64,000 nucleotides of DNA from Chroococcidiopsis sp. CCMEE 29. GTDB lineage: Bacteria; Cyanobacteriota; Cyanobacteriia; Cyanobacteriales; Chroococcidiopsidaceae. Of the stretch, positions 54,447 to 63,065 are shown piece after piece. The first letter of the stretch is position 1. Each line of letters begins with the position of its first letter. Under the pieces are notes generated by a model. The model saw only the letters and a list, made by a program, of their open reading frames with translations. It was not told where the DNA came from and searched no databases. A program made the translations under genes and the position numbers. The DNA is taken from the NCBI RefSeq assembly GCF_023558375.1, contig NZ_CP083761.1:5597001-5661000 (forward strand), written 5' to 3'.

Positions 54447-54473
54447 ACCAACAAACAACAAACAACTAATTAG
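54051..54473 (+). CDS. Four-helix-bundle protein (23S rRNA intervening-sequence type)
   Basis: A 140-residue protein, GTG start. [20 protein letters not shown], then [40 protein letters not shown] and a final helix match the S23/IVP family of small four-helix-bundle proteins, first known from rRNA intervening sequences and related to the Avd accessory protein of diversity-generating retroelements. No reverse transcriptase is near. It is on the strand opposite to both flanking ABC genes, and its last 8 bases overlap the end of the gene at 54466. The tail after KREPIKKS is encoded by the repeat and is probably extra. Function is unknown. Confidence 0.85.
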   Translation: MNGFKDLQVYQLSEKLANEIWFIVKDWDFFAKETIGKQLVKSADSIGANIAEGNGRFNLADNQRFVKIARGSLNETRHWLRLAYARTLLTKEQKDRLKPIIDELAPKLNAYLNSLKREPIKKSIVNNHEQSTTNKQQTTN

Positions 54474-56244
54474 TTAAACCTGTCTTTAACAACTGGGCGA
54501 AATGGGAATTAGAATTGCTCTCCAACTCTTGCCGCAAACCATATTCCAGGATTTTGCCAGATTCTAAAATCAAGATTTGGTCTGCCCGCTGCACTGCCTG
54601 CAAGCGATGAGCAATGATGATACTGGTACGTCCAGCTAGCAATCGGTCTAGTGCGTGTTCGAGCAAGTTCTCTGTCGTTGGGTCCAGCCGCGATGAGGCT
54701 TCATCTAAAATTACTAGCCCTGGGTTTTTCAGAAAAATCCGAGCAAAGGCAAGTAATTGTGCTTGACCAGCAGAGAGACCACCGCTATCCGGTCCTAAGA
54801 AAGTGTCTAACCCTTGGGGCAATGACTGCAACCACGCTGATAATTCCAACACTTCTAGTGCTTGCAGGAGTTGTTCATCGCTAATCTGGGAGTTGAAAAA
54901 AGTTAAGTTATGGCGGATTGTACTTTGAAACAGCTGTACATCCTGGGTGACTAATCCTACTCGTTGCCGTAAGTTGCTTAAGGGCGTTTGATTAGCATTT
55001 ACACCGCCCAAGCGGATGCTGCCCGCTTGCGGGTCATAAAGCCGCAGCAACAATCGTGCTATGGTAGTTTTGCCGCTACCCGTGCGTCCCAGCACTCCTA
55101 GCACTTGACCGGGTGGCAGATAGAAGGAGATATTTTGCAATACTAATTCTGGCGCTGTTGCTGTTGCCCTCTCCTCATTGTCATAGCTAAACGAAATGTT
55201 TTCCCAAGCCACAGAGAGAGCGCTAGCCGGAAGTGACTGGTTTCCACCTGGCTGAAGTTGGGATTGAATCTGCAATAATCCCTGAACGCGGAGAATACTA
55301 GCTTCTGCTTGCTGTAAATCCTCTAACTCTTCTCGAATCCGTTCAATTGGTTGGCGCAGCAGGTTGGTGTAATAAAAGATCAGATAAACTGTGCCAATGG
55401 TAATGGCGTTTTGGCTCCAAAGATAAGCGCCTACCCCTAAAGCGATCGCATTCCCCACAGCAAACAAGCCTACAGATGTCGCCCAAAGCACGGTACTGGC
55501 AAAGCGAGCTTGGTGGAAGACTGGAAGCCAGCGTTGCAGAATTTGGTAGAAGCGACGCATCACATGGCTAGCTGCCCCATTGGCTCGAATGTCTTCAGTT
55601 CCGGCAAGTTGTTCGCCCAAGAACCCGAAAAATTCCGCGCTGATTTGGCGATAGGTAGTCCAAGGCGAGACGGCGTAGGAGCGAAGACTAATTAGAATAG
55701 TTAGGGCAGTGAGGGCAAACAAGCTGAGGCAAAAACCTGCTCGCCAGTCTTCGTAAAACAGAATTACCAGAATGCCGAACATTAAAATAATGTTACCCAG
55801 CACATAAATGGTGAATTGGGAGAAGAATCGGGACAGGATATTTACATCCCCGTCTACTCGCTCTACGAGTTCACCAGGGGTGCGCGATTTATGGAAGGAT
55901 AGGTCGAGTTTGAGACAGTGTGCAGCTAAGTCAAATCGCAAGGCATTAGTGGCTGTCCAGGCAACGTTTTCGCCTAAGTAAGTAGCAGTAACCGCCAGGG
56001 CTTGAGTGACTAATGCCACACCGATGAATAGCAGCGCAGCGGTAATTAGGGTACGTTGGGAACCCCCACTAGTAGCAGTGTCAATGAAGTAGCCGAGAAT
56101 TTGGGGGTTGAGCAGTTGCAAGCCAATGCTACTGAGTAGGGTGATGGTGAGCCACGCCACACGCCCTTTTTGCGGCTTGAGATAATCCGCAAGCAGATAA
56201 CCATACTGTTTGAGAGGAATATTCATGCCTGCTGACGGATACAC
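54466..56244 (-). CDS. ABC exporter half-transporter (subunit with degenerate signature)
   Basis: A 592-residue fused permease-ATPase. Six membrane helices in the first 320 residues, e.g. WLTITLLSSIGLQLLNPQIL, ALLFIGVALVTQALAVTATY, NIILMFGILVILFYEDW. ATPase domain: Walker A VLGRTGSGKTTIARLLLRLY, Q-loop GLVTQDVQLFQSTIRHNL, signature SGGLSAGQAQLLAFARIF (LSAGQ rather than LSGGQ), Walker B LVILDEASSRLD with the catalytic Glu, and His switch IIIAHRLQAVQRA. Combined with the subunit at 52115 this makes one consensus and one degenerate ATP site, as in heterodimeric exporters. It is the upstream gene of the pair. The start could be 56244 or the nearby ATG (MNIPLKQYG). Confidence 0.9.
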   Translation of the reverse strand: MYPSAGMNIPLKQYGYLLADYLKPQKGRVAWLTITLLSSIGLQLLNPQILGYFIDTATSGGSQRTLITAALLFIGVALVTQALAVTATYLGENVAWTATNALRFDLAAHCLKLDLSFHKSRTPGELVERVDGDVNILSRFFSQFTIYVLGNIILMFGILVILFYEDWRAGFCLSLFALTALTILISLRSYAVSPWTTYRQISAEFFGFLGEQLAGTEDIRANGAASHVMRRFYQILQRWLPVFHQARFASTVLWATSVGLFAVGNAIALGVGAYLWSQNAITIGTVYLIFYYTNLLRQPIERIREELEDLQQAEASILRVQGLLQIQSQLQPGGNQSLPASALSVAWENISFSYDNEERATATAPELVLQNISFYLPPGQVLGVLGRTGSGKTTIARLLLRLYDPQAGSIRLGGVNANQTPLSNLRQRVGLVTQDVQLFQSTIRHNLTFFNSQISDEQLLQALEVLELSAWLQSLPQGLDTFLGPDSGGLSAGQAQLLAFARIFLKNPGLVILDEASSRLDPTTENLLEHALDRLLAGRTSIIIAHRLQAVQRADQILILESGKILEYGLRQELESNSNSHFAQLLKTGLTN

Positions 56245-56549
56245 CTCACCTGGGACAGAAACGCTAGGGTAGAAAAGCTAGGGACTTCTCGATAACTCAA
56301 CGCCTATGGTACCTCTTTATCATTTACGGGCTGATCATCACAAACAAGTTGTAAGCAGTCATGCGATTTTGGATTTTAGATTTTGGATTTTGGATTGACC
56401 CCACAGATAAATCTAGGGGCTTGTACCATCGAGGAATTATCGGTCAGACCTGAGGAGCAGTTTGATGCCGTGATGAAATTCCGCGATGCGATTCGTCAGG
56501 GTGATTGAGGGCATAATTAGTAAAGTTATAGTGACGTTAAAGGTGGAAA
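56245..56549. other. Intergenic region with a short peptide remnant
   Basis: About 300 bases between the ABC gene and the antitoxin gene. It holds the heptamer repeat described separately, and a frame reading LSVRPEEQFDAVMKFRDAIR that ends QGD at 56508. This may be the tail of a lost regulator or antitoxin. No other feature was found. Confidence 0.4.
56365..56396. repeat. Heptamer tandem repeat (GATTTTG)4
   Basis: Four and a half tandem copies of GATTTTG, the second reading GATTTTA. Short heptanucleotide tandem repeats (STRR-like) are a known feature of intergenic DNA in heterocystous and related cyanobacteria. Confidence 0.8.
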
Positions 56550-56780
56550 ATGACAATGTTGCAAGCTGTTGAAGGCATTTATCGGAACGGAAAAATAGAA
56601 CTTTTGGAGACACCCCACAATATCCAAGAAAGCCGTGTTCTGATTACATTTCTCTCCTCAGTCATACATCAAGAACCCGTCCTCATGACCTTTGGCATGT
56701 TCTCAGGCGAGCAGCAGTCTACCGAAGCCGACTTTGAGATTGCTCAATTTCAAGGCGATTGCGACGATGAGCTAGATTGA
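56550..56780 (+). CDS. Antitoxin-like protein upstream of a PIN toxin
   Basis: A 76-residue acidic protein. MLQAVEGIYRNGKIELLETP is the beta-strand opening of small AF2212/DUF104-like antitoxins; the rest (FGMFSGEQQSTEADFEIAQF) is acidic and probably unstructured, as in toxin-wrapping tails. It ends 12 bases before the PIN-domain gene, in the usual antitoxin-toxin order. ATG 56550 or ATG 56556 could be the start. DNA binding by this class is not established. Confidence 0.7.
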   Translation: MTMLQAVEGIYRNGKIELLETPHNIQESRVLITFLSSVIHQEPVLMTFGMFSGEQQSTEADFEIAQFQGDCDDELD

Positions 56781-56792
56781 CAATTCTGAATT

Positions 56793-57191
56793 ATGAGATA
56801 TGTCATCGATACTCATGCACTCATTTGGTTTCTCGAAGGAAATCCTCGCTTGAGCAGTCAAGCTGCCACAATTCTTGCTGACTCAAATAGTTCGTTGGTC
56901 TTGCCTGCGATCGCACTTGCTGAAGCAGTTTGGATTGTAGAGCGGGGTAAAACGTCGATCCCTTCAGCTCAAGCACTACTCAATGCAGTTAATTTCGATC
57001 CTCGAGTGACTCTCTACCCCCTTAATCAACCGATCATCAAACAAACCTTAAACCTGCTTTCTATCCACGAAATGCACGATCGTCAAATTGTCGCTACAGC
57101 AATTCTTTTACAAAATCAGGGCGATACAATCGCTCTTCTAACCTGTGACCAAAACATCACGGCTTCAAGTATTGTTTCTACCATCTGGTAA
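56793..57191 (+). CDS. PIN-domain toxin (VapC-like)
   Basis: A 132-residue PIN nuclease. The acidic residues appear in YVIDTHALIWFLEG (Asp5), in LPAIALAEAVWIVERG (Glu43), in LLSIHEMHDRQIVATAILLQ (Asp about 94) and in LLTCDQNI (Asp about 118). This is the four-acid metal site of VapC-type RNases, which cleave tRNA or rRNA. It follows its putative antitoxin by 12 bases. Length is normal and the active site looks complete, so the pair may be functional. Confidence 0.85.
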   Translation: MRYVIDTHALIWFLEGNPRLSSQAATILADSNSSLVLPAIALAEAVWIVERGKTSIPSAQALLNAVNFDPRVTLYPLNQPIIKQTLNLLSIHEMHDRQIVATAILLQNQGDTIALLTCDQNITASSIVSTIW

Positions 57192-57222
57192 GTAAAATTG
57201 CACACTAACATCTTTTTTTCAC

Positions 57223-57594
57223 CTAGGGTGACGGAATCTTGGCGATTTCTGCGGATTGCAGCACTTCAGGAAACTGCTTCCAAGGCACGTCGCCGTCGTT
57301 GCTGTCGAGGTAGTGTTCGCCAAACTGAATGAGAGCATCGGCAGTTTCTAAAGGCGGCAAATTAGTAAATAGATAAGTAGGCTTATTTGGACTAGATAAG
57401 GCAACAGCACAGGGATGGCTACAAGTCCATAAGCATCCGACGGCTTGAATTTCTAACTCAGATTGTCTTGACCAATCTTGATGCAGGGCGAGTAATTTGT
57501 TTAGTAATTTAGTACCGTCTGACTGCCCTTTGTCTTGTTTTTCAGGAGTCGTAAGTCGGCATGATTTACAAACAAATAAGATATGTTTTGGCAC
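57223..57594 (-). CDS. DUF1636 family metal-binding protein
   Basis: A 123-residue protein. MPKHILFVCKSCRLTTPEKQ with its CxxC, and VGCLWTCSHPCAVALSSPNK with three further cysteines, give the DUF1636 pattern, thought to bind a metal or iron-sulfur cluster (thioredoxin-like ferredoxin fold). It follows the siderophore-binding lipoprotein gene on the same strand, and a truncated paralogue follows a second binding-protein gene at 63760, linking the family to iron uptake or intracellular iron release. The exact reaction is unknown. Confidence 0.85.
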   Translation of the reverse strand: MPKHILFVCKSCRLTTPEKQDKGQSDGTKLLNKLLALHQDWSRQSELEIQAVGCLWTCSHPCAVALSSPNKPTYLFTNLPPLETADALIQFGEHYLDSNDGDVPWKQFPEVLQSAEIAKIPSP

Positions 57595-57686
57595 GGCAAT
57601 GAACCTGTTTATGGATTAACTTGTTTAAGTAACTAGCAACACGAGTTGCTTATAAAGGACAGCGGTTTAATTTGAGTAGGTGACTT

Positions 57687-58679
57687 TCACGGCTTACTTA
57701 GCAGGTATGTGAATAGATCGTCGATGACAGTGTTAGCTGCTAGGGGACTGCAACCGAGCCAGTAGTCCCTCACCTCATAGACCTTACCTTGCTGAACGAC
57801 TTTTAACTGAGACCAAAGCGGGTCAGCTTTGAGTTGCTTGAGCCTTGTCTGCCCAACAGGATCATCATCACCAGTTATCAGAAACATCACATCGCTATCT
57901 ATGTCGCGAAAGCGTTCTCTGGAGATGGCATACGAACCCTTCTCAAGCATTCCCTTCCGCTCAAGATTTTGTGATGGTGGGCGGGATAGACCTGCGTCCT
58001 CTAAGATTGTTCCAGAGAAATCAGCTTTCATGTATAGGGAAATCTGATCTTGGTAAATAGCGACGACCGAAACTTCCGTTTCTTTAAGTCGTTCACTCAT
58101 CTGTACCTTGAACTTCTCTAACCGTGCGTAGTAATCGGCCATAACTTGCTTGGCTACCTCAGTCTTTCCCAGTGCCTCGGCGATCTGAGCAAACACCTCT
58201 TTCCAGTCGCGGCTGCCTTCAGGTTTTTCGTAGGCTAGGAAGGTGGGCGCGATCTGGGACAACAGGCTGTACATTTGCTGGTGATATACGGTGTCCAATA
58301 TCAGGTCGGGCTTCAGAGCGAGAATCTTCTCTAAGCTTGGGTTCGGTATCCAGCCAACGTCCTCAATGCCCTCAACCTTGCCTTGTAGGTAGGGTTGCTT
58401 CCAATTCCAGTGTGAGCCACCCACAGGCTTAACACCCAAGGCTAAAGCTGATTCCATTGTGCATGGTGATGGCGTGACTACCCGCTGCGGTTTGACTGGA
58501 ACCCGGATTTCACCCACAGCGCTTTTGACTACTCGTGTGGCTGCTGGTGATGAGGAGGAGATGGTATTGCTTTGAGCTACCCCATTGTGAGAGCTCTTGC
58601 CACTGCAGGCTGAAACCACTACGAGCGCGATTACACCCAGCAGGGATAGCTTGATGGCACGACGAACCTTCTTTGTCAT
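57687..58679 (-). CDS. Iron-siderophore ABC transporter substrate-binding lipoprotein
   Basis: From ATG 58679 the 330-residue protein starts MTKKVRRAIKLSLLGVIALV with lipobox VVSAC, so it is a lipoprotein anchored in the periplasm. Then come the two-lobed FecB/FhuD-type (TroA-like) domains: GEIRVPVKPQRVVTPSPCTM, WIPNPSLEKILALKPDLILD, AYEKPEGSRDWKEVFAQIAE, and the end FTYLLSKP. It binds ferric siderophore and hands it to an inner-membrane ABC permease not present in the window. The frame extends upstream into the TonB receptor gene to 58796, but that start would bury the signal peptide. Operon with receptor (47-base gap) and DUF1636. Confidence 0.9.
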   Translation of the reverse strand: MTKKVRRAIKLSLLGVIALVVVSACSGKSSHNGVAQSNTISSSSPAATRVVKSAVGEIRVPVKPQRVVTPSPCTMESALALGVKPVGGSHWNWKQPYLQGKVEGIEDVGWIPNPSLEKILALKPDLILDTVYHQQMYSLLSQIAPTFLAYEKPEGSRDWKEVFAQIAEALGKTEVAKQVMADYYARLEKFKVQMSERLKETEVSVVAIYQDQISLYMKADFSGTILEDAGLSRPPSQNLERKGMLEKGSYAISRERFRDIDSDVMFLITGDDDPVGQTRLKQLKADPLWSQLKVVQQGKVYEVRDYWLGCSPLAANTVIDDLFTYLLSKP

Positions 58680-58725
58680 TTGTCCTGTGTCAAAAATTAC
58701 TCTTGACTCACCTCCAGAGCCCGCC

Positions 58726-61551
58726 TTACCAGGTGACGCGGTAGTTAACGCTGAAGGTTCTACCTCGTTCTGCATAATTAAAAAGCTCGCCATCAATACC
58801 TACATCCAATTGTTGCGCGACTGACTGATATTGATTATTGAACAGGTTCTGGATGCCAAGAAGCAGTGTCCCCGGTCCTAGCTGGATGCCGCTAATCAAG
58901 TCCACGACCAAATAGTCCTCAATCGGTACAGGATCGGACCCATCCTCAAAGCCTCGGTCGCGATTGCCGAGATAGAGTAGCTGTAGCCGATTGCGCCAGC
59001 CAGGAGTGGTTTGATTCTCGACATAGGCAGTTAGTTTCAGCGGTGGTATATCAAAGCTGTCCAGAGCCAAGAATTCGTCATCGTTGTCTTCATCATTCTC
59101 ACCGAAAATAGAACTCAGGGTGCTGCCAAGTTTCCAGTTCCTTCCCGGCTGCCAATCAAGGGTGGCTTCAAACCCGTAGTTCCGTTGTGGGGCGCGGACT
59201 ATTTCGAAACCACCGCCTGGAAAGTTTACAAGGTTCGCACCTAGGTCAGAGTAGTTGTAAAAGCCAGACAGGGACGCCTGCACATTGTTCCAATTCCCGC
59301 GTACCCCAATTTCATAGTTGTCCACTTTTTGGGGTTCGAGACCTAGAAGATCTTCCCCAACTGCAAATCCTACGGGTGGAAAACCGAGGGCACCAAAGCC
59401 CAAACCCGGAAGCGAAAAGCCTTGGGCAAAGCTAGCAAAAAGACTCAGTTCCGGTGTCACCTTAAACACAGCACCGACGTTAAACACAGTTTCACTGAAG
59501 TCCTGTTCGCCGCCTTCAACCGGAGGACCGGAGTAGCGCTCGAAGTTGTTGTCGTAGCGAGGAGTGTAGTCGTCTGCATCGAGCCCAAAGCGTTCGTGAC
59601 GCACGCCGCCACTGAGTTGCCAGCGATCGCTCACATCCCATTGCAACTGGGCAAATAGACCGAGGTCGCTGAGGTCATAAGCTGGGATGTAAACCTCTTC
59701 ACCAATTTTCTGGGCAATTTGCCCTTCACTAAGATCGAAAGCCTGCTCGTCAAAGAATTCTAAGAGAACTGGGTCTTTTTTCTGGTACTCATAATCGGCT
59801 CCCCACAGTAAACTGACAGTGTTAAATAAGGGGGTCTGAATTTGTAGCCTTCCTCCAAAAACTTCGTCTGACGACGGAGTTCTCACAATGCCATCAAAGA
59901 AGCCACCTCGATCGTCAAAAATGGTACGTTCTATATACTCAGATTGCCGATAGTACGCAGTAGCCTGTACCTGACTGCCAAATAGGTTTTTGTGGGTGTA
60001 GTTGAGATTGAAGTTAGTACTTCTGACCGTTGGGTCAGAAGCTCCTATAAAATCTACTTCCCGCCTAATGGCACGGGCTTTCTGCTCACCTGGAATCTCT
60101 AAAATAATCGGATCTGAGAGGTAATTTACCTCTTGCAATTCGCTGGTGTGATTGACAGTGACTTGCAGGCGTTGCTGATCGTTGAAGGTCACTCCTACCT
60201 TGCCCAAAAAAGCTAGGTTCTCAGTATCATCTAGATTTAAATTCCCGTTAGGAATGCGATCGCCCTCAGCATCAAAGAAGCTGCCAACGTCGTTTCGCGA
60301 TAGATTAATCACGTAGTCAAAACTGCCCTCAGTACCAGAGAGTCCATACTCAATGTAGTTACCAAAACTGTCGCCTGTAAGGAATGCATCTCCTCCGGCT
60401 GCGGCATTTACACCTATCTCGACTGTAGATGTCAACCGCTCTTCACTCGGTCTCTTGGTAATGATATTGATGATGCCGCCAGTTGCCCCTTGACCATAAG
60501 TGGCGCTGGGTCCAGGAACAACCTCAATGCGCTCGATTTGATCTGGTGTAATGAACGATAGCCAAGGGCTAAAAGAGTCATTACTTTGCTGAGGCACACC
60601 GTCAATCAAAATAGCAGGGGGACGCCCCCGCAAACTATTTGGGCGGTTGGTAGCATTGGGAGGTTCAAAACCGGGAATTGTCCGACCGAGAATATCTCCT
60701 AAGTTCCTCGACACGTTTGTTTGTTGCTCAATCTCCTCGCGGGTTATCACCCTCACTGTGCGTGGCACGTCTTCTACTTCTTCTTCCGTGCGCGTGGCGG
60801 TTACCACCACTTCAATGTCCTCTTGCTCCTGGGCTTGGGCAGCTGGCTGCTCCTCCCCTGAAGGCTCTGCCACTGGTGTCTGTTGCTCCTGTTCTGGCTG
60901 CGATTCTGGCTTAGCCACTGGCTGCTGTGGTGCTGGAGCTGGCGGCACTTTACCTGTCTGTTGGGCTGGTGCCAGACTGAAAATTAGTCCTTCCTCATCA
61001 CTCTCAAACACCTCAACTTTCGGCACACCTGCTGTTCCTGTCACCCGCACCTGGATAGTGTTGGCATTCAGATTTGTCACTGTGACAGCAGCAATCCCTT
61101 CTACCGGGTTGTTGGCACGAAACTCATTGCCTTCGGGCAGAGCCAGCTGACTATTGGGGATGTCAGCAATAAAAGTATTGCCCTTGTTCGCCGTCAAAAC
61201 TTGCAGCTGTTGCCTGGTAGCAGTTCCTAAAATGACTTCCAGGCCATTAGGAACCGGACTAAGCCGTACACTCTGTACCTTGACGACTTGTGCCGCAGGC
61301 GAACCAGGAGCTTGGAAAGGCAAAGGCTCCTGAGTTAACAGATGCACACTCCTGTGGGGATGTTCTACTTCACTTAAATGCTGCAGATTTGATTTTGGTT
61401 GCGATCGCTGTGTCTTCAATTCTTCTGATTGAGGAGCTACTCGAACCACTTCAGCCGAAGCCGAGTAGACAATAGATAGAGCAATTCCAAGGGAAAATAG
61501 TAATAACGCCCCACTCAACCCCAACTTATCCCGCGATCTTTGTTGCCTCAT
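58726..61551 (-). CDS. TonB-dependent siderophore receptor with AMIN domain
   Basis: About 941 residues from ATG 61551 (signal peptide LGLSGALLLFSLGIALSIVY). An N-terminal AMIN domain (VQSVRLSPVPNGLEVILGTA) is followed by a Pro/Gln/Glu-rich linker, the TonB box region DIEVVVTATRTEEE, the plug (ILGRTIPGFEPPNATNRPNS; GGIINIITKRPSEE) and a 22-strand barrel ending FSVNYRVTW with the C-terminal aromatic needed for Bam assembly. AMIN plus TonB receptor is a cyanobacterial arrangement that binds peptidoglycan while importing ferric siderophore across the outer membrane. An upstream in-frame ATG (61611) is less likely. Regulator sites lie in the interval upstream. Confidence 0.92.
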   Translation of the reverse strand: MRQQRSRDKLGLSGALLLFSLGIALSIVYSASAEVVRVAPQSEELKTQRSQPKSNLQHLSEVEHPHRSVHLLTQEPLPFQAPGSPAAQVVKVQSVRLSPVPNGLEVILGTATRQQLQVLTANKGNTFIADIPNSQLALPEGNEFRANNPVEGIAAVTVTNLNANTIQVRVTGTAGVPKVEVFESDEEGLIFSLAPAQQTGKVPPAPAPQQPVAKPESQPEQEQQTPVAEPSGEEQPAAQAQEQEDIEVVVTATRTEEEVEDVPRTVRVITREEIEQQTNVSRNLGDILGRTIPGFEPPNATNRPNSLRGRPPAILIDGVPQQSNDSFSPWLSFITPDQIERIEVVPGPSATYGQGATGGIINIITKRPSEERLTSTVEIGVNAAAGGDAFLTGDSFGNYIEYGLSGTEGSFDYVINLSRNDVGSFFDAEGDRIPNGNLNLDDTENLAFLGKVGVTFNDQQRLQVTVNHTSELQEVNYLSDPIILEIPGEQKARAIRREVDFIGASDPTVRSTNFNLNYTHKNLFGSQVQATAYYRQSEYIERTIFDDRGGFFDGIVRTPSSDEVFGGRLQIQTPLFNTVSLLWGADYEYQKKDPVLLEFFDEQAFDLSEGQIAQKIGEEVYIPAYDLSDLGLFAQLQWDVSDRWQLSGGVRHERFGLDADDYTPRYDNNFERYSGPPVEGGEQDFSETVFNVGAVFKVTPELSLFASFAQGFSLPGLGFGALGFPPVGFAVGEDLLGLEPQKVDNYEIGVRGNWNNVQASLSGFYNYSDLGANLVNFPGGGFEIVRAPQRNYGFEATLDWQPGRNWKLGSTLSSIFGENDEDNDDEFLALDSFDIPPLKLTAYVENQTTPGWRNRLQLLYLGNRDRGFEDGSDPVPIEDYLVVDLISGIQLGPGTLLLGIQNLFNNQYQSVAQQLDVGIDGELFNYAERGRTFSVNYRVTW

Positions 61552-61727
61552 CACACCACACGTACAACTAACAAAATTCAGACAGCAAAACTGAACGGCT
61601 GCTGCAAACACGCCTGAAATTACCAGCCATTACATCTTGGCTGCTAGCTGTTATCCAGAAAGCCGTTTAGAAAATTTCTCAATTAGCATACAGCTAAGTT
61701 TGGATGAGTTGGCGATCGCAATGTCTC

Positions 61728-61763
61728 CTAGGCGGAATATTTTGTGAACTAGACGGAATTTTT
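61728..61763. promoter_or_regulatory. Direct repeats, probable AraC/PchR-type regulator sites
   Basis: CTAGGCGGAATATTTT (61728-61743) and CTAGACGGAATTTTTG (61749-61764) are direct repeats 21 bases apart, two helical turns. They lie between the AraC-type regulator gene and the TonB receptor gene. Direct repeats with this spacing are typical for AraC-family activators. Binding by the adjacent regulator is inferred from position. No clear Fur box was identified. Confidence 0.65.
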
Positions 61764-61766
61764 GCT

Positions 61767-62759
61767 CTATTTGATGTTGAAATGCACTCTATGTCCTTTG
61801 CGGTAGGCTAAAGGTGTGCAGCCAAACTTTTGACGAAATGCCTTGGTAAAGTAATTGCGGGCAAATCCTATAGATTGAGCAACCTGAGTAACTGACATCT
61901 CGTCAGTCGTTAGCAGCTGTCTAGCTTGCTCTAGCCGATAGTGATGTAGATAGCTAAATGCCGTAGTGCCAAACACCTGACGAAAGCCGAGCTTCAAGGT
62001 ACACTCATTTAAGCCAGCCTGCCGTGCAAGTTGCGTCAAAGATGGTGGATTGTTTAAGTGCTGCAACAAGATGGCTTTCGCCTGGTGAATCCGATCGACA
62101 TCATCGGGCTTCAGCCAGACGACAGGTTGTCTACCTTGTTGAGTTTCTGCCTCCTGCTCCAGCAATAATGCCATTAATTCCCACACTTTGCTTTCCAAAA
62201 ACATTCGCTGGGTGAATCCCTGGTAGGGACACTGCAAAATTTGCTGCAAGGCGATGTGCATTGCTGGCGTTGCTTGTCCTGGACGGACGTAGTATTTCTG
62301 GTTGGGATCGCCAATCAAATGTTGTAGCGCCTCAGGAACTTGTCCACTGGGATTCCCTGCAAACGATCGAAACACCTCTGGTTCAATATGGACGCTCACC
62401 CACATGATTCGCTGGTTGGCATATTGTTTCTCACGCCCTCCTGGTGCAATACCGCTACCGAAGAGGTGGTAAGGGATCGCATCAGCCGAGCTGGGATAAC
62501 CGTCTGGAAGGTTGAAACTGTATTCTAAAGGATGTTCGCGGTCGGCAGAATGGGTGATGATATCGTCGTGGGGTTGATAATTGGCAATATCTAGTGTCAA
62601 CCCCTCGCGCAGGCAAATTTCGCGCATAAAGCCGTGTCCCCACTGCGATGAATACTTCCGGGTGATGTCCAACTGATCCGCCGTAGACGCAACATCCCTA
62701 TCTACTGCACTTTCCTGAAACAACGTCCAATAATCATCTTGGGAAAGGGCGATCGCCAT
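61767..62759 (-). CDS. AraC-family regulator (PchR-like)
   Basis: A 330-residue regulator. The C-terminal double helix-turn-helix (about 230-325) reads NPPSLTQLARQAGLNECTLK then LGFRQVFGTTAFSYLHHYRL and MSVTQVAQSIGFARNYFTKA with FRQKFGCTPLAYRKG. The N-terminal 210 residues resemble PchR-type sensors that bind ferric siderophore and activate its receptor gene. It is immediately upstream of the TonB receptor operon on the same strand with likely sites at 61728-61763. It probably switches the uptake genes on when ferri-siderophore is present. Start ATG 62759 gives the full domain. Confidence 0.92.
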   Translation of the reverse strand: MAIALSQDDYWTLFQESAVDRDVASTADQLDITRKYSSQWGHGFMREICLREGLTLDIANYQPHDDIITHSADREHPLEYSFNLPDGYPSSADAIPYHLFGSGIAPGGREKQYANQRIMWVSVHIEPEVFRSFAGNPSGQVPEALQHLIGDPNQKYYVRPGQATPAMHIALQQILQCPYQGFTQRMFLESKVWELMALLLEQEAETQQGRQPVVWLKPDDVDRIHQAKAILLQHLNNPPSLTQLARQAGLNECTLKLGFRQVFGTTAFSYLHHYRLEQARQLLTTDEMSVTQVAQSIGFARNYFTKAFRQKFGCTPLAYRKGHRVHFNIK

Positions 62760-62805
62760 TGCTTCTATCTCATTACGACAGCATTAAATTCTGATTTTCT
62801 AGCTT

Positions 62806-63063
62806 TTGCAAATAATTGTCAATAATTGGGAAGGAGCGATCGCAGTTCTGTTACCATCTAGGGGTGTTGGCGAACGGCTTCTCGCCGCACTAACTAAAGA
62901 GAAAATAATCATAGAACTTTTCCCCATTGGCGCAGGCAAAAAGGGCAACTACCTAACAAACTTAAAAGATAGAAAGTATTACTACTGCGGGTTGACGTTG
63001 AAAGATGTCAAAATAAAGCTTCAAGAACTTGGGAGCGGTAGACCAGAGCCAGCGAGGGAATAA
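62806..63063 (+). CDS. Hypothetical small protein preceding Uma2
   Basis: An 85-codon frame from TTG 62806: MQIIVNNWEGAIAVLLPSRG then VGERLLAALTKEKIIIELFP and YLTNLKDRKYYYCGLTLKDV. It resembles a small alpha/beta protein, with no family recognised. It ends two bases before the Uma2 start, so co-translation is likely; a small partner or regulator of Uma2 is possible but unproven. Confidence 0.55.
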   Translation: MQIIVNNWEGAIAVLLPSRGVGERLLAALTKEKIIIELFPIGAGKKGNYLTNLKDRKYYYCGLTLKDVKIKLQELGSGRPEPARE

Positions 63064-63065
63064 TT

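Noticed and set aside
54051-54473. Diversity-generating retroelement (Avd-like protein present)
   Set aside because: No reverse transcriptase, template repeat or variable repeat was found near the four-helix-bundle gene.
56365-56396. Heptamer run as a regulatory array
   Set aside because: Heptamer tandem repeats are common intergenic noise in cyanobacteria; no link to the flanking genes was seen.
60647-61150. 167-codon plus-strand frame opposite the TonB receptor
   Set aside because: It is Ser/Cys-rich, arises from antisense of the Pro/Gln/Glu linker, and has no plausible fold.
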